From Lomentospora prolificans (lineage: Eukaryota; Ascomycota; Sordariomycetes; Microascales; Microascaceae): a stretch of DNA of 64,000 nucleotides. Under the pieces are notes generated by a model. That model saw nothing but the letters and a program-made list of their open reading frames with translations, was not told where the DNA came from and did not search any database. The position numbers and the translations under genes were made by a program. The stretch spans positions 2,852,001 to 2,916,000 of the forward strand of contig JARFXM010000003.1 of NCBI GenBank assembly GCA_029532625.1. Reading direction: 5' to 3'. This document shows positions 24,501 through 35,887 of the stretch, piece after piece (the first letter of the stretch is position 1; every line of letters begins with the position of its first letter).

Positions 24501-25572
24501 CCGAAGTCGGGCCTAACTTGGGGCTTCTGCTCTTGCCCTGGCTCGGGGTCATTGTCGGTGTGATATTTCTCGATGTACTTTCGGGTACGGCCTTGACGAG
24601 GGCGTTGAACTTGTCGAAGATCTGTTGGGCAGTGGCACTAGGGTTCGAGGTATCGTGAAGGGTAAACTGAAGCTGGATCTCGCCCGATACGACGCTGCTC
24701 TTCTTTCCTCGCCTCTTGCTTCGTAAAGGGTACCATTTCGGCTCTTGCGCGGGCTCGCCGTTGGCGAAGATTTCCTCAAGAGCGAGGTCGAACTCGCCCA
24801 TATAATCCTTACCGAAACGGTCTTTATCCCAGCATATGACATCAAGAAGTAAGGTTTGGACCGAGTTGACGGGGAGGTCCTCGATTACGTTCCATTCTGG
24901 GTTGAGGGTCTTGGGAACTGAATGTGTAATGGCCTTTGCATCACCCAGGACGAGAACGAGGTACTAGAAGAAGCACGAGGCGCTGCGTTAGCTATCCTGG
25001 TTACAATGCCTCACGAAACAGCGACGCCATGCGCCGCTTAGGAGAAGCAATATACAACATGTATTCGAGAAGTGGGGCTTTCAGCAGCTGGGCGATGCCG
25101 AGATGTGGTCGGAGAAGATGGAATCGGGATTGGGAAAGCCAATCGCAAAAGAGTGGGTGCTCACGTACCGGGTCCGAGGTGCCGGATCTGTCTTTCGCGG
25201 CGAGGTTGCGGCCCTAAGATTTTAACAAGTCATGTTAGTCTCGCAGATTGCAGGCCGAGATCCCAAAGTTGCGAGATGGTGTAGCTAAGCAAGGTTACGT
25301 GATGGAGGGGTAGCAGGAAGATGCGTATGTGGGTGGGTAGCTCTCAGCATCTTGGCCTTCCTGATTTGGGGGGGGCTAATGTAGAGAGCTCCGATACCAA
25401 ATACCAAGCTTACCTTCAGGATGGAGACTTTGAGGGCCAATCCATTATCGCAAGTTGGGCCCATGCTGTCTTTGGCTCTGGATTTGGGTGGACTGTTACT
25501 TCGGCCGTTGTTCGTCGTGGAGCTGGTGATCGAGGTGGACGACTTCAAGCGAGATGGTATAATCCGCACCAT
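21561..25572 (-). CDS. psd2: Phosphatidylserine decarboxylase, C2-domain type (class II)
   Basis: Five exons, 25572-25414, 25213-25169, 24963-22704, 22619-21868 and 21803-21561, encode 1152 residues; all joins keep frame. The enzyme makes phosphatidylethanolamine from phosphatidylserine using a pyruvoyl group. A first C2 domain spans about 45-190 (GRNLAAKDRSGTSDPYLVLVLG) and a second about 300-410 (DLPPESNLTRTSFDMDPFVV). An Asp/Glu-rich linker lies between. A canonical EF-hand loop (DADESGHISKVE) sits at about 555-566, and a CPIC...H...C putative zinc site at about 711-734. The catalytic domain starts near 822 (IRKLLKSMSIKQG) and holds SPAD at about 899, YHRFH at about 954 and the self-cleavage motif GGST, with Ser at about 1044. 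There is no mitochondrial presequence, so a Golgi/endosomal Psd2 role is expected. Calcium-dependent membrane binding follows from the C2 and EF-hand motifs. The tail after 1072 is acidic/basic and disordered. Confidence 0.95.
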
Positions 25573-28500
25573 GGTGGAGGAAGAGGGAAAAGGAGGGGGA
25601 CAGGCCCGGTTTATCAAGCAAATCCGTTCGAGGTAAGCGGAACCCCTGGGCGGGGCTTGAAGACGCTGAGGAAGGGCTGAGGCGATGGGGGATTGGGCGT
25701 ATCAACGGTCGACAGTAGGCAGGACAGGGCACTGCACTGCACTGCACTGCTGGCTGGCACACTGCCAAGCACCCAGAGTAGCTGGCGGGGCTGTATGACC
25801 GGAGGTGACGTATTTGTGAACCGAATAAACTGTCAAGGCAGAGCAAAAACCAGGCGGCGACCAGGCCGCAGAACACTCTGCTCGACACGTAATTCGCGCT
25901 TGATTTGGATATGCGAAGAGGAACCGAGGGCAAATCGATCGGGATCGTAGGGGTCGATATCGATAATCCGCACGTCACAGGAAAAAGGTCAGTTGTCAAA
26001 AGTGGAATGGGCCTAGACCACAGGTGTCACAGCCAATGCCACTTGTGCTAATTAACCCAATTCTACTGGTAGATTTCAGAAGGGTTTCGATTGCCCCCTT
26101 TTGGAGAATCGGGATCGTCCAGGTCTCGAGTTGAACAAGGTGGAATCACACTCCTTGGGTTTGGAGTGCCAGCCGCCAGACTGGAGGACAACGATTGGGT
26201 GGGCGAAGCAAAAAGGCGAGCTGGGCGGTTCTCTCAGAGAATCATGGATTCCCAGAATAATTTGTGGCTTGGAGCTCTCGTCTTGGATGATGGTCGAGCT
26301 CAACGTGGAGTAATTTCCGCCCACCACTAAGTACGTGGTATCGAATGGATAGTAAATTGGCGACAAATTCTTAGAAATCGATCTCTCGTTCCATTCGACG
26401 TTCGATTGTTCGTGTCAAGCAGCTGAAGGAAGTCTTGCAAATCCTTTTGCTCGCACTGGTGGCTCCTTTTTGTCCAAGGACAGTCGGGGCTCGAGGCTAT
26501 GATGTACTTCACGCACCTTTGGCAACCTCCCCCACAAACTTGCCCTGAGGACAACTCGGGGCCGAAGGGGCTTGCTTCAGTTTCTCAAGGAGGATTCGAC
26601 TCCAGTCCAGCGCAGGTGCCGTTAGTGCCGTGAGCTATGCGCCAAGCATGCTCGATGTCGTGTGTCGGCGGGACTTTGCGTTAAGTATTCTTTTAGGGCG
26701 GTACAACGGGCTGAACAAATAGGGGGTGGGGTGCGAAATGAAGGGTAGTCGCAACAAAAGCCAGGTTGGTGAGAGCTTCTCTTCAACAAAATAAAAACGG
26801 GGAAAATAAAATGGCCGACTCTGGCTTCTGTGATCGTTCACAAGTATATGGAGGGCTGGATCTAGCTACAGCCAGCCAGGCTTGTCCAACAGCTGGCGTC
26901 TCCAGGGGTCGACCGCTTTCCTCGGGGGGGGGGAGGTAGGGGGGATCAATGCGAGCCCGGGAGCACAGACTTGAGGCTTATTCCCAGCTCTCTGCCCCGT
27001 TCGAAATAGCCCTGCCTGAATCGCGGTGGTTACGCACGCAAGTGCAAGAGGATGGTAGAGTCGGGATGATTCAACATCAAGAGACAGGCCTTGGCTTGTC
27101 AGGATTGGCTGGGTACCCAGTAGCAGTTCCGGTAGACGTAAAAGAGGGTCGTATATCATAACATGGAAGACTTTCACATGGGAGTAAATGCAAGCTTAGA
27201 ACACGCAGTCGGCTGTTCCTTGCTCAGGAAAGAAAAGGTCAAGGGGAAAAGGCCAGCTAGCAAGCCACACAGGCTGGGGGCCTGTGATGCTAATAAAAAG
27301 AGTAAGAGTTGGGACTATTTTCTGGCCTTCCGTCAGCTGAGCTCCCTGTCGCCCTTGGATCAAAGCTCTTATTATAATGATACCCTGTTCGGAGGAAGAT
27401 GGAAAAAGCAGTTTAAAACAAACGAGCCAGTATGGCTGAGCCCATTCCTTCCCATGCGCGCGGTCGCTCATGTGCAACATTCTACTCCCTTGCGGGGAAC
27501 CACCGAGACAGGACGGGAAAGACGGAAATTCGGGAAGGGAAAGTCGAGGCCGCTGGCCATTCCATACCTGTTTCCCCCCATATTATCCCGTCGCTCGATT
27601 ATGCCGAGAAGAGACCCTACGCCAGCTGGTTATCCATCCACAGTAGCCCGACAGTCTGACAGGCCGGCCAGGCAATTCAGCAGATCGATCAATTCGGTTG
27701 GCCTCAGCCCGTTTCCACTCTGTTGTTGACTGATACTCTGGACCGTTTCCTCATCAGCCCCTGCGCACATGTGGCACATGTAGAACACAATGCTGTCTCT
27801 ATTCCATATTACTGGCTGGTACGTGGAGGAGAGACAGTTTAGTTCACCATCGGCGTGCCAAGTGGCTCAAACAACGAGAGCAATCCCACGGACCGGCGGA
27901 ATGCAAGACATGCTTTGGTGGGATATTGAGACCTACCTCTAAAGGGCCTTGACCGACCTCGTTGACGATGAGACCTCTTCCTTTCGTTCCCCTCCTTTGT
28001 AACAAGCAAGTTCCAAATTCCTTGCATAAAACTGTTTCCCTTCGAGTTCATCCATTGACTAGATTCGGACATGGACCAAATCCCTACGTGGCCAGCATCA
28101 ATACGTCTCTCTTCACAAGTCCAGCCCTGTGCTGGTGTAGCATGGGGAGCTACGAAGTAATCAAGTGATCAGCGCCGCTGTGCTCCGTGCCACTGTGTCA
28201 CGCTAGTAAACAGATAGTTGATGCTTAATATTAGGTATTAGTAGATTGGAACTCGTCGCTTTTTGCTCGCCAGCAATGAGACCGAGTTGTTGGTGCCAGT
28301 CTGGCTCGACCGAACCCCCAGGACTTGGCACGGAGACCGGAGATAGGGGAGTTTGTTCGGCTTGAGAAGGATGGAGCGAGAGGCGGTTCGTTTTGATGAA
28401 GCTGCGAGGCATTAGGACAAAAGGCCCGATGCACCTTCCGAATCGATATTTGGTGCGACATCGACTGAAGACCAGGCCAACTGGCAGCGCACGAACCGAA

Positions 28501-30314
28501 CACTGAGTTTTCCTCAATCTGTTTATTTTTTTCTTGGCCGTTCTCGGCCCTCACTACGTACTCTCAGCGCACAAGAAGCCATTGTTTCCGTCGCACTTGC
28601 ATTAGCTTAATAAGTGCCTGGGTTTCTAACCTGGCCTTCTTTTGAGACCTTGTCTTTTTATTTGACAGGACCCGGGACGGTGGCTCGCTGGCCTGCTTCA
28701 TCCTACCGAAATTCCTACCCACACCCCACAATTTTCCCTCTTGACTACGCGTCCCGTCGTCATCCCAGTCCTTGCACAACACTGAATACTTGTAGGTTTA
28801 ATGAAGGGAGCCGCCACGTTAGCCTGTGCAGACCAATGCGGGAGAGGGGGAAGCTGCGGATGCTCGGAACCCTTGGATCGATCAAGAGACTGATTTACAG
28901 GGCACGGAGACCCTCCCCGCCACCATCCAGCCCATCTCACGAGCATCAGCACTTACACCAACCCCACCATTGGCGGATCTAGCTTCGAACATCAAGGTGA
29001 CGGATTGCTCCCTCAGGAGCGCGAGTGTCAGGCTCCTTGCGCAGCATGATACCGCCGCCGTGCGCATTATTTCCCCACTACCTACTTCGTACATCCGACA
29101 TCAAGAGGTCATCAATCGATACCCACCATTATTAACATCCACGCAACGCTACCCCACAGAATGCCTGGTTCAGCCCACGGCTTGTATCCCTGGCAGGAGG
29201 GTACTTTGCAGCCAGCGGGGAAAGAGGCGCGTGGGTGCAATGCGACAAGACAGGTGCGAATCTGTTCGAATTGGCCTTCCTCCTTCAACAGGCAGGGCAT
29301 GGGTCCAGCGATATTGGTCCCCGCGGACTTTCGTTCCCGCGTTCTCTTTTGCCTTTGCGGCTGATTCTGCCAAATGTGCTGATCATTGCAGATCCACCAT
29401 AGCTTCCAAACACCATTCCGGTCTTCCAAAACCCAACACTGGGCGCGTGCATGTTCTCCAGCATCTCCAGCTCGTTTGGCCGTATTAGCCTTTTGAGACC
29501 GTGGCGAGCCTCTCCACGCTTCTGCCATGAGAAGATGCGTATCGATCCGAAATGGTCGCAGTATGAGAGTCAGGGCGTCCTTCCCGCCCCTCCTTTTTGC
29601 TGGCGAGAGGCGGGGTGTCCACTCTTCGCCTGCGTCTCATACAACGATGCGGCACGGCGGAAACCCGGGTTCATCCCTCTCTTGGCCTCTCGGGTAGTCA
29701 GCCACTCCTTGGCCAGGGTCCATGTTTAAATTATTTGGGCCAGGATGAATGTAGAACGTAGATGATGGATTCAGCATGGTCCTAAACAGCACGGCCTCTG
29801 ACTAAGGCCCCCAAATAATCGCAACGTGGGCTGGCGCAGCAGGAAGCCATACGTAAATTAAGGACGGCTTGTCAGCGCTCCCGCAGCCAACAAGACAAGG
29901 CCGTCTTTCTTCACAGCTCCTGTGAAGTTTGATAGGTGGCCAAGCCCGGGAGGAAGAGGCTGATGGCTAGTCCCAAATTGTGTAAGGAATAGAGGCTGTA
30001 ATGTTAGTTCAAAGTACAAGTAACGTGTAGCACCTCGTAGCTAGCGGACGAATTAATGAATTGATAGACGCGCCTGTGCGCTGTACCAGAAAGTCCTTTT
30101 TGCAGCCCTAAAACTACCGTGCCAGCCATATTACAACATTTGAATGATGTGGGAGCCAGAAACCGATCAATTGTAGCACAGCCCAGGCGATTGATTGATT
30201 ATCCCAAAAAGAAAAGAGACTCCGGCCACCAAAGTCCTTTTTCCATGCCTCCGCGTTTCTTGTTGAATGATTCGATGGCAGAAAATGATAGGGATTGACA
30301 AAAAAATTAATCTA
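25573..30314. other. Gene-poor region between psd2 and tRNA-Ile
   Basis: The first few hundred bases are the psd2 promoter and leader. The rest, about 4 kb, has no supported gene. The two longest open frames, 27163-27729 and 28826-29488 on the plus strand, have no recognisable domain, and the second lacks an ATG start. A G run lies near 26925-26932. CCAGCCAG/CTGGCTGG words lie at 25750, 26872 and 27812. Confidence 0.4.
25729..25750. repeat. (GCACT)n microsatellite
   Basis: This is a perfect 5-base tandem repeat of just over four units, about 160 bases upstream of the psd2 start codon. It runs straight into a CTGGCTGG word at 25750-25757. Its function, if any, is unknown. Confidence 0.85.
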
Positions 30315-30410
30315 TGGTCAGTATGAGGGTCGAACTCATGACCTTGGCATTTACTTGATAAACCGGATAGTTTATTAGTACCACGCTCTAACCAACTGAG
30401 CTAACCGACC
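30315..30410 (-). tRNA. tRNA-Ile (anticodon AAT) with a 22-nt intron
   Basis: Read on the minus strand, the acceptor stem GGTCGGT pairs with ACTGACC and is followed by discriminator A. The A box TAGCTCAGTTGGTTAGAGC and the B box GTTCGACCC are both clear. The anticodon stem TGGTA/TGCCA encloses the loop CTAATAA, which places AAT at positions 34-36. A 22-nt intron interrupts the loop after position 37; its exact ends are ambiguous by a few A. Removing it leaves 74 nt. AAT is read as IAU after deamination and decodes AUU/AUC/AUA isoleucine codons. A T-rich Pol III terminator is not obvious; downstream on the minus strand the sequence is TAGATTAATTTTTT, which would serve. Confidence 0.95.
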
Positions 30411-32119
30411 GTGTTGCTCACTGCTGAAAACAGGGGTCCCTATCTTTTCTCATCAACATATCACCCACTTCGCTTCCTCACCTTGCATCATAAGTGAGAG
30501 GGTTCGGCTCGCGCCCATTGTCCTTGACAATGATAGAGGTCGTTATCAGGGCACCAATGCAGCTTGGTGATGCCCAGAATTAAGCATCAAGTAGCTTCCA
30601 GCCTCTACCAGCATGTGAATATAGTCCCCCCAAAGATCACTTGACACATGAGCCCTCTCCCACTTCATTCATGGGCCGCGACTCGCCCCCGTCCGTCTTC
30701 CCCCGGCTCCTTTACCGCCTTCGAGGCCCAGCTGGCCCACTCCGCTATGGCCGGTATTCCCATAAAAATAGCGCCCAGGGCCATTAATACCTCATTTCCT
30801 AGTCGGGCTGTCTAGAAGGGAACCAGCGCCCCTCTGTCTCCACTTCTGCGATGGTGGTAATAGCTTTGTCGGTGTTCTGGGGCCGTCGCATCCGGCGCTC
30901 TTCTCGCGCTACGCAAGAGGAGCACGAAAACAGCCTCGGGCTAAAAGATTACGCACCGGGGATAAGCGACAGCTCTTCAGCTTGAATGAGATAATTCCTT
31001 GAGAGAGAGAACGCGCAGCCTTCGTTTTTTCCGGCCTTGGAGAGGAACCCGTGCTAGGACCTCATCTTTCCACACACTCTCTGGGGGGAAACAGTCAAAT
31101 CCTGGAGATCCGCGGCACCCTAGAGTCCGGATCCGGCCTAAGGGGTTCGCAACCTTGCTAACATACAGGGAGCGTATGCAATAGGTCCGCGACTTGACCT
31201 CATTGTGAAATAATCTGGGCTGTGAACCCACCTATGTGGAAACCGGACTGCGGGCAAGAGAGGGTATCATGTCGCAGCGAGAACTCTATTCTCATTATCC
31301 CCAGATCGTAGACCCTACCTATGTGTTTTTGGGCAGCCCTATATGGCGCCGGCATCGCATGGCATACCTAGCTCCCGTGGTGCAGGTCAACGGTCAGCAG
31401 TGTCTCCGAGAGGAATCAAGGGGACCGCGGGGTTCAAGCGGCCCAACCATTCAATATCCCGCTTCATAATAGCTAAAATTTGTTCCAGAGCTCCCTTGTC
31501 GGCATCGCTACAAATGCGCTATCTACACCGAGCATCACCATCGCTGACTCATGGTAGACGTTTATTTGCGTATTGAACCTGGCTTGACGGTTGTCTATTC
31601 CTTCTTAGGTAATGTCCGTGTCGAATCGGTATCTCTTTTTGACATATCAGCCCTACGAGAAGCGTAGAAACCTCTATTCGGTTACCACCCTGTGGTTCGA
31701 GATACCATTACCTTGGTGGCAGCCATGGTGTCAATGTCACCGTCCCCTTCGTTGCGCGATATTGCTTTGAACTGAGAAAGAAAATTGCTGTTGCCATTGC
31801 ATCAATTGGTATCTGACAAAGCCGTTAAACACGGAAAAGATCGCGCGGTCTGCCCACGAGATCCTCCGGGGACCGCGTCCGCATGGCACGACTCTCTTTC
31901 CAGCATCCGTGCAATCGTTCGCAATCCCCGTTCACACCTCCTTCGGGGACAGGCCGGGGTCCCCGACAACACGCCGTTTTATGTACAGCACTATGCCACA
32001 GCAACGCCATTACCATCCGCCTGCGCCTTCCCCCATCCATGCTTCGTCCCCAGCTCCTGCCCACCATGAAACCCATGCATGTCGTCCTCCACCGTCTCAA
32101 GCGCCCCTACTTTACGCCT
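30411..32119. other. Gene-poor spacer
   Basis: No gene is supported between the tRNA and the 64-residue protein gene. Several short frames (for example 31883-32305 plus) overlap the antisense of the small gene or lack features. No second tRNA or 5S rRNA was found by eye. Confidence 0.45.
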
Positions 32120-32522
32120 TTATACGACGTGGGAGGCGCGAGCAGCCCTCCTCCTGGCGAGCAACTTGTGGAGCCAGAGAGCGAACAAACCGACACCGAC
32201 GCTGTGACATGGTTAGACTGCTGGAGGCTTCCCATCGCAAATCACGAGCGGATAGACTTACATGAAGACAATGCAAAACACGAGGCTATTGAGCAGTATT
32301 GTTAGCATCAATTGGGTATGAATGCGAGCTTCTAAGAGACATGGGCTCTGTGGCTGAGCCAGCGGCGGCCTGCAAGCACGCCACTACAAACATCTTGCCA
32401 CAGTCATGACAGGGAGGGAAGGGGAGAACATACATAACGCCAGGGTTCTTGGAAGCGAAGTTCTTGCGCTTGGCGAGCTGAACAAGGGCCTCGCGGGCGA
32501 CGACGGTGTTGATAGCGGCCAT
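32120..32522 (-). CDS. Small single-pass membrane protein (64 residues)
   Basis: Three exons, 32522-32434, 32285-32262 and 32201-32120, encode 64 residues. The middle exon is only 24 nt. Donors are GTATGT and GTAAGT; acceptors follow TGCTAAC (branch) ...TAG and CTAAC...CAG. The first two junctions both split an Ile codon (AT|C). The protein has a basic amphipathic N-terminus (EALVQLAKRKNFASKNPGV), one transmembrane helix (ILVFCIVFIVGVGLFALWL) and a very basic C-terminus (HKLLARRRAARASHVV). The helix is assembled only when all three exons are joined, which is strong internal support. The layout fits a small ER or mitochondrial membrane protein; I do not recognise a named family and assign no function. 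Confidence 0.82.
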
Positions 32523-35500
32523 TTCGACGGTCTGGAGTCGTGCAACGGTTGGTGGATGAGTATAAAGTTTTTGACGTTGAACTATTATTTGAGGGGAAAG
32601 TTAGATCCTTTGCGCGTACTAGGAGCAAATTACTAAAAGCAAAATTGCAGTGCAGCGAAGAGGGGGAGCATCCTGTCCAAAGCCTCCGAATTGCCGGTCG
32701 CTATGCTTCTGTACATGCGAGACGTGGATCCTGAGGCTGGGCTGAATAGTAATAAACTCGGTTTGTCTCAGCCAAGTGCAGGCCTGATGCTGTTGCCATT
32801 GTTTGGGTGTCAGGCCGATGCGTGTCATGAGGTAATATCATGAATGCCCTCGTGCCGCGTCGTTTTCGCCTTCTTACTTTCTCTTTCCCAAAACAGCCTT
32901 GTCGAAAGAACCAATTGCGGCGGAAAGCTCAGCGGAATGACAGGGAAACCGCCAGGAACATTCAGGGAGAATTGCGCTGGCCTTGGGAGGTTCAATGGCT
33001 AATTCCAAGAGCTCCGAAGAAGTCATTGCATCATTCCAGCCCTGGAACAGAACCATGATGCTCACGAGTTGGTCGCGTTGCACTAAGCGGACTCAAGAGA
33101 GTTCTCTTCATTTCTGCCGTTTCATGCTGCGGTTGCCTCATGGTTCTCGGCGTAGTCCTTGAATCGCAAATTGCGATCCTTGAAGCCGGGTGAAGGTCTT
33201 GGCAATCTGGGGGAGGCTTGGAACGGGGAATAATGACGAGGGAGGGGACGGGGGCTCTGGTCACTTACAGCAAGAGGGTCAGAAACTCGCGATCGAAGGG
33301 AAGCAGCAATCCAATGGACTGGAAAACGAATTGAGAGCGGAGACTGAGACAACGACGGGTTTCTTGATACGCAATCACCGGAGAAGAAAAGGAAAGAAAA
33401 AGAGAAAGAAAAAAAGAAGAGAGGAAGAAATCGAAACGGGGTGGGAAAATAGAAACAAAATAGAGATGGAGGAAACTGGTACAATGGTACTCGTCGGCAG
33501 CAATCGGTAGCGAGGGATCTTCTGTGACCTAACTAAACATGCTCGTGCTCACTCGGGAAGCCGGCACATCGGGGAAAGCCAGGTGATCAAAGCTTTTCTC
33601 TACCCTTGCCTCTCACATCAGAATTTCTATTCCACTCACCATCCATCTGTAGCTTGCTCAATTTTTTTTTCTTGCTCCTTGCACTTACGGTTGCTGCCAT
33701 TGGGGCGGTCAAGTCGTCATGTACCCGGCCGTAAACGGGCTACTGTGCACCGGACTCGAGGTCCAGCGCGAGGTATACAATACCGTCCTAGGATTGCGCG
33801 GGTATCCAATGGCCAGCATTGCGAACTTGCTCTGTGCGCTGCGCGCTGTGCCCATAGACATTGACAGTGCGTGCACAAATTATATACGGTGAGGGGCGAG
33901 CTCCGGAGACCTCACGGCAGGTTGAACCCAGGCCCGCGCTAACCAGCCCGCCGCCTTGATCAAGAATTTGTGGGTCTAACCGCGGGCGATCGCTCATTGT
34001 GCTGTCACCGGCGGTACCAGTGCCGTCGCCTTACTGTCGCATCAGTGACGAAAAGGGTACGAGAGCTCTGGTAGCTCGCCACCACCAAGCAACGTACCTT
34101 TCCGCTAAAACGGAGCTTGAAGCCTCAGGGAATAGCCTAGCAGATACATCGCGGCAAACATGGGTGTCTCCGACAAATAGTCCCGAACTCTTTTGCGCGA
34201 TTTAATCACGACCCGGTGTTTCCCAACTGAAGCTAACGTCGCTCGAGGGTATACCGTGCTTTAATATTTGTCCAATACTGTGCTATACCCCGGGCAAGAT
34301 TTTCTCCCTGTACTCCCTACCAGTAATCTTTTCACGACCCAAGGTTTGGGCAGTTGCGCCGTCGCAGTCGACCGCCAGGCAATATCAACAATGTACCGTA
34401 CCAACCCCAAACAGTAGGTCTAGCCTTGCAAGTTCTCCAAGCTCTCGTGATGGAAGCCACTACGATCCTGACCCAGACGGTCCGGGTCTCTCGGGCTTTC
34501 CGGCGCAAGGCCGAATGCCGCTGTCCGTTAAGCCTCCCGAGTCAAGTCTTGTGCCACAGCTGCACGATAGTTTTCTGTCGTTTCTCCTAAATATGTTGCG
34601 AGATGTAGGAATATGCTTTTTTTCCATGGCCCCAATGGTCGAATAAGAGGAAGGCCTCCCTTGAACCTCCACTTCCTTGTCCCAAGACGGATGGATTGAT
34701 GCCGGGTGCTTCCAGAAACAGCAAGGGCTGGCCCGTACGGGTAGTCACGACAAAGAGTTGGGGCTACGCCAAGTCCACTTCTTCGCGAGCAAGCACTCTA
34801 GAACTTCACCTAGTAAACTTTCGAGCCGCTCCGCATTCATTGACATTGGCAAAGACTTTCGTCATCACTCCTTCGGATTGATCTTCAAGTTCCGTTCCTT
34901 GAGCCGCCGCAATTGAATTAACTGACAATCAATGAGGAATGAGCGTTTTGCGCCTGAAGTACCAAGGTACAGAGCGCTTCTTATGTATCAGCTGGCTATG
35001 GCTGGCCTATCATACAAAACGTCAACAGGTCGTGCACAGGTGGTGGTAGTATATGAACTTAACCCTCTCAGTCGAACGCAGCCTAGCCTGGCTGGCGGGG
35101 GCCCCTTGTAATGTAACACAGATTACGGGTTTACCCCAGTATCAGTCTGTCCACCTGCAGTAATTCCCGCAGCTCTGTTCGCGGCTTTTGTTGTCGATTT
35201 TGCAGCACGCGTCTTGGCTGCCTTTGGGGAAAAACACAAACACACCAAGTGCAACAGGTGAGAGAGCACGGTTGACTGGCGAGAGTGGCTTCAACTCGAG
35301 TGACGTTATGCAATCTGATTCCTGCCCAACAAAAAGAGGGATATAGGAATGTGGTAAGGAACGGCAATATGTCCTGCCGATGGCAAGAAACGCGCGAGCG
35401 ACCCCGGTGTGCCTGGCGTTGCCTGGGTTTGATGACAATATGGCGCAAATCAATCCTTCCTTCTTACAGACTGAGATCGGTCGTTCCTGTGGGTACGTCA

Positions 35501-35887
35501 ATCCCAATAGTGTAGTAGTAGCACTGGATCACAGCAGGTGCTTCTCCGTCCTCATTTTCACAAAGGGACGATAGGATCCACTCAAGCAATAGAATGGGCC
35601 AGTGGGTCGCGATTTATTTCCGTGCGTCGGCACAGCTCGGTGTCTTGAAGATTCTTATCGCCAGTGGCTAGTGGACTCCTCCGGAGACTAAGACCGCCAG
35701 GCTGATTCGGCCTTCATATACCAAAGCTGGATCCTGCTGGTTATCCCAAGTTCGGCGTAGTCATCAGTCCCACTTTGATTTACTACTCTCCGGCAGACTT
35801 CGCAAAAACGCCACTCACGCCTTGAAACAAAAACATTGACCCGCGCCATCCGTCGCTTTCTGCCATCATAGACACTTGATATCGCGC
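32523..35887. other. Gene-poor region upstream of the molybdate transporter
   Basis: The left end is the promoter of the 64-residue gene, with a purine-rich low-complexity stretch near 33390-33470. The right end is the promoter of the transporter gene. Between them are only short frames without features. A CTGGCTGG word lies at 35088. Confidence 0.4.

Noticed and set aside
26920..26940. G-rich run in the gene-poor region
   Set aside because: Single short run with no repeated G tracts nearby, so no quadruplex or regulatory claim is warranted.
27163..27729. 188-codon plus frame with an ATG start
   Set aside because: No domain, erratic composition and no leader or splice features; could be chance at this base composition.
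28826..29488. 220-codon plus frame, the longest in the gene-poor block
   Set aside because: No ATG start, no recognised domain, and no convincing upstream exon to supply one.
33122..33484. Phe/Ser-rich 120-codon minus frame
   Set aside because: Its N-terminal half is the translation of a purine/pyrimidine low-complexity tract.
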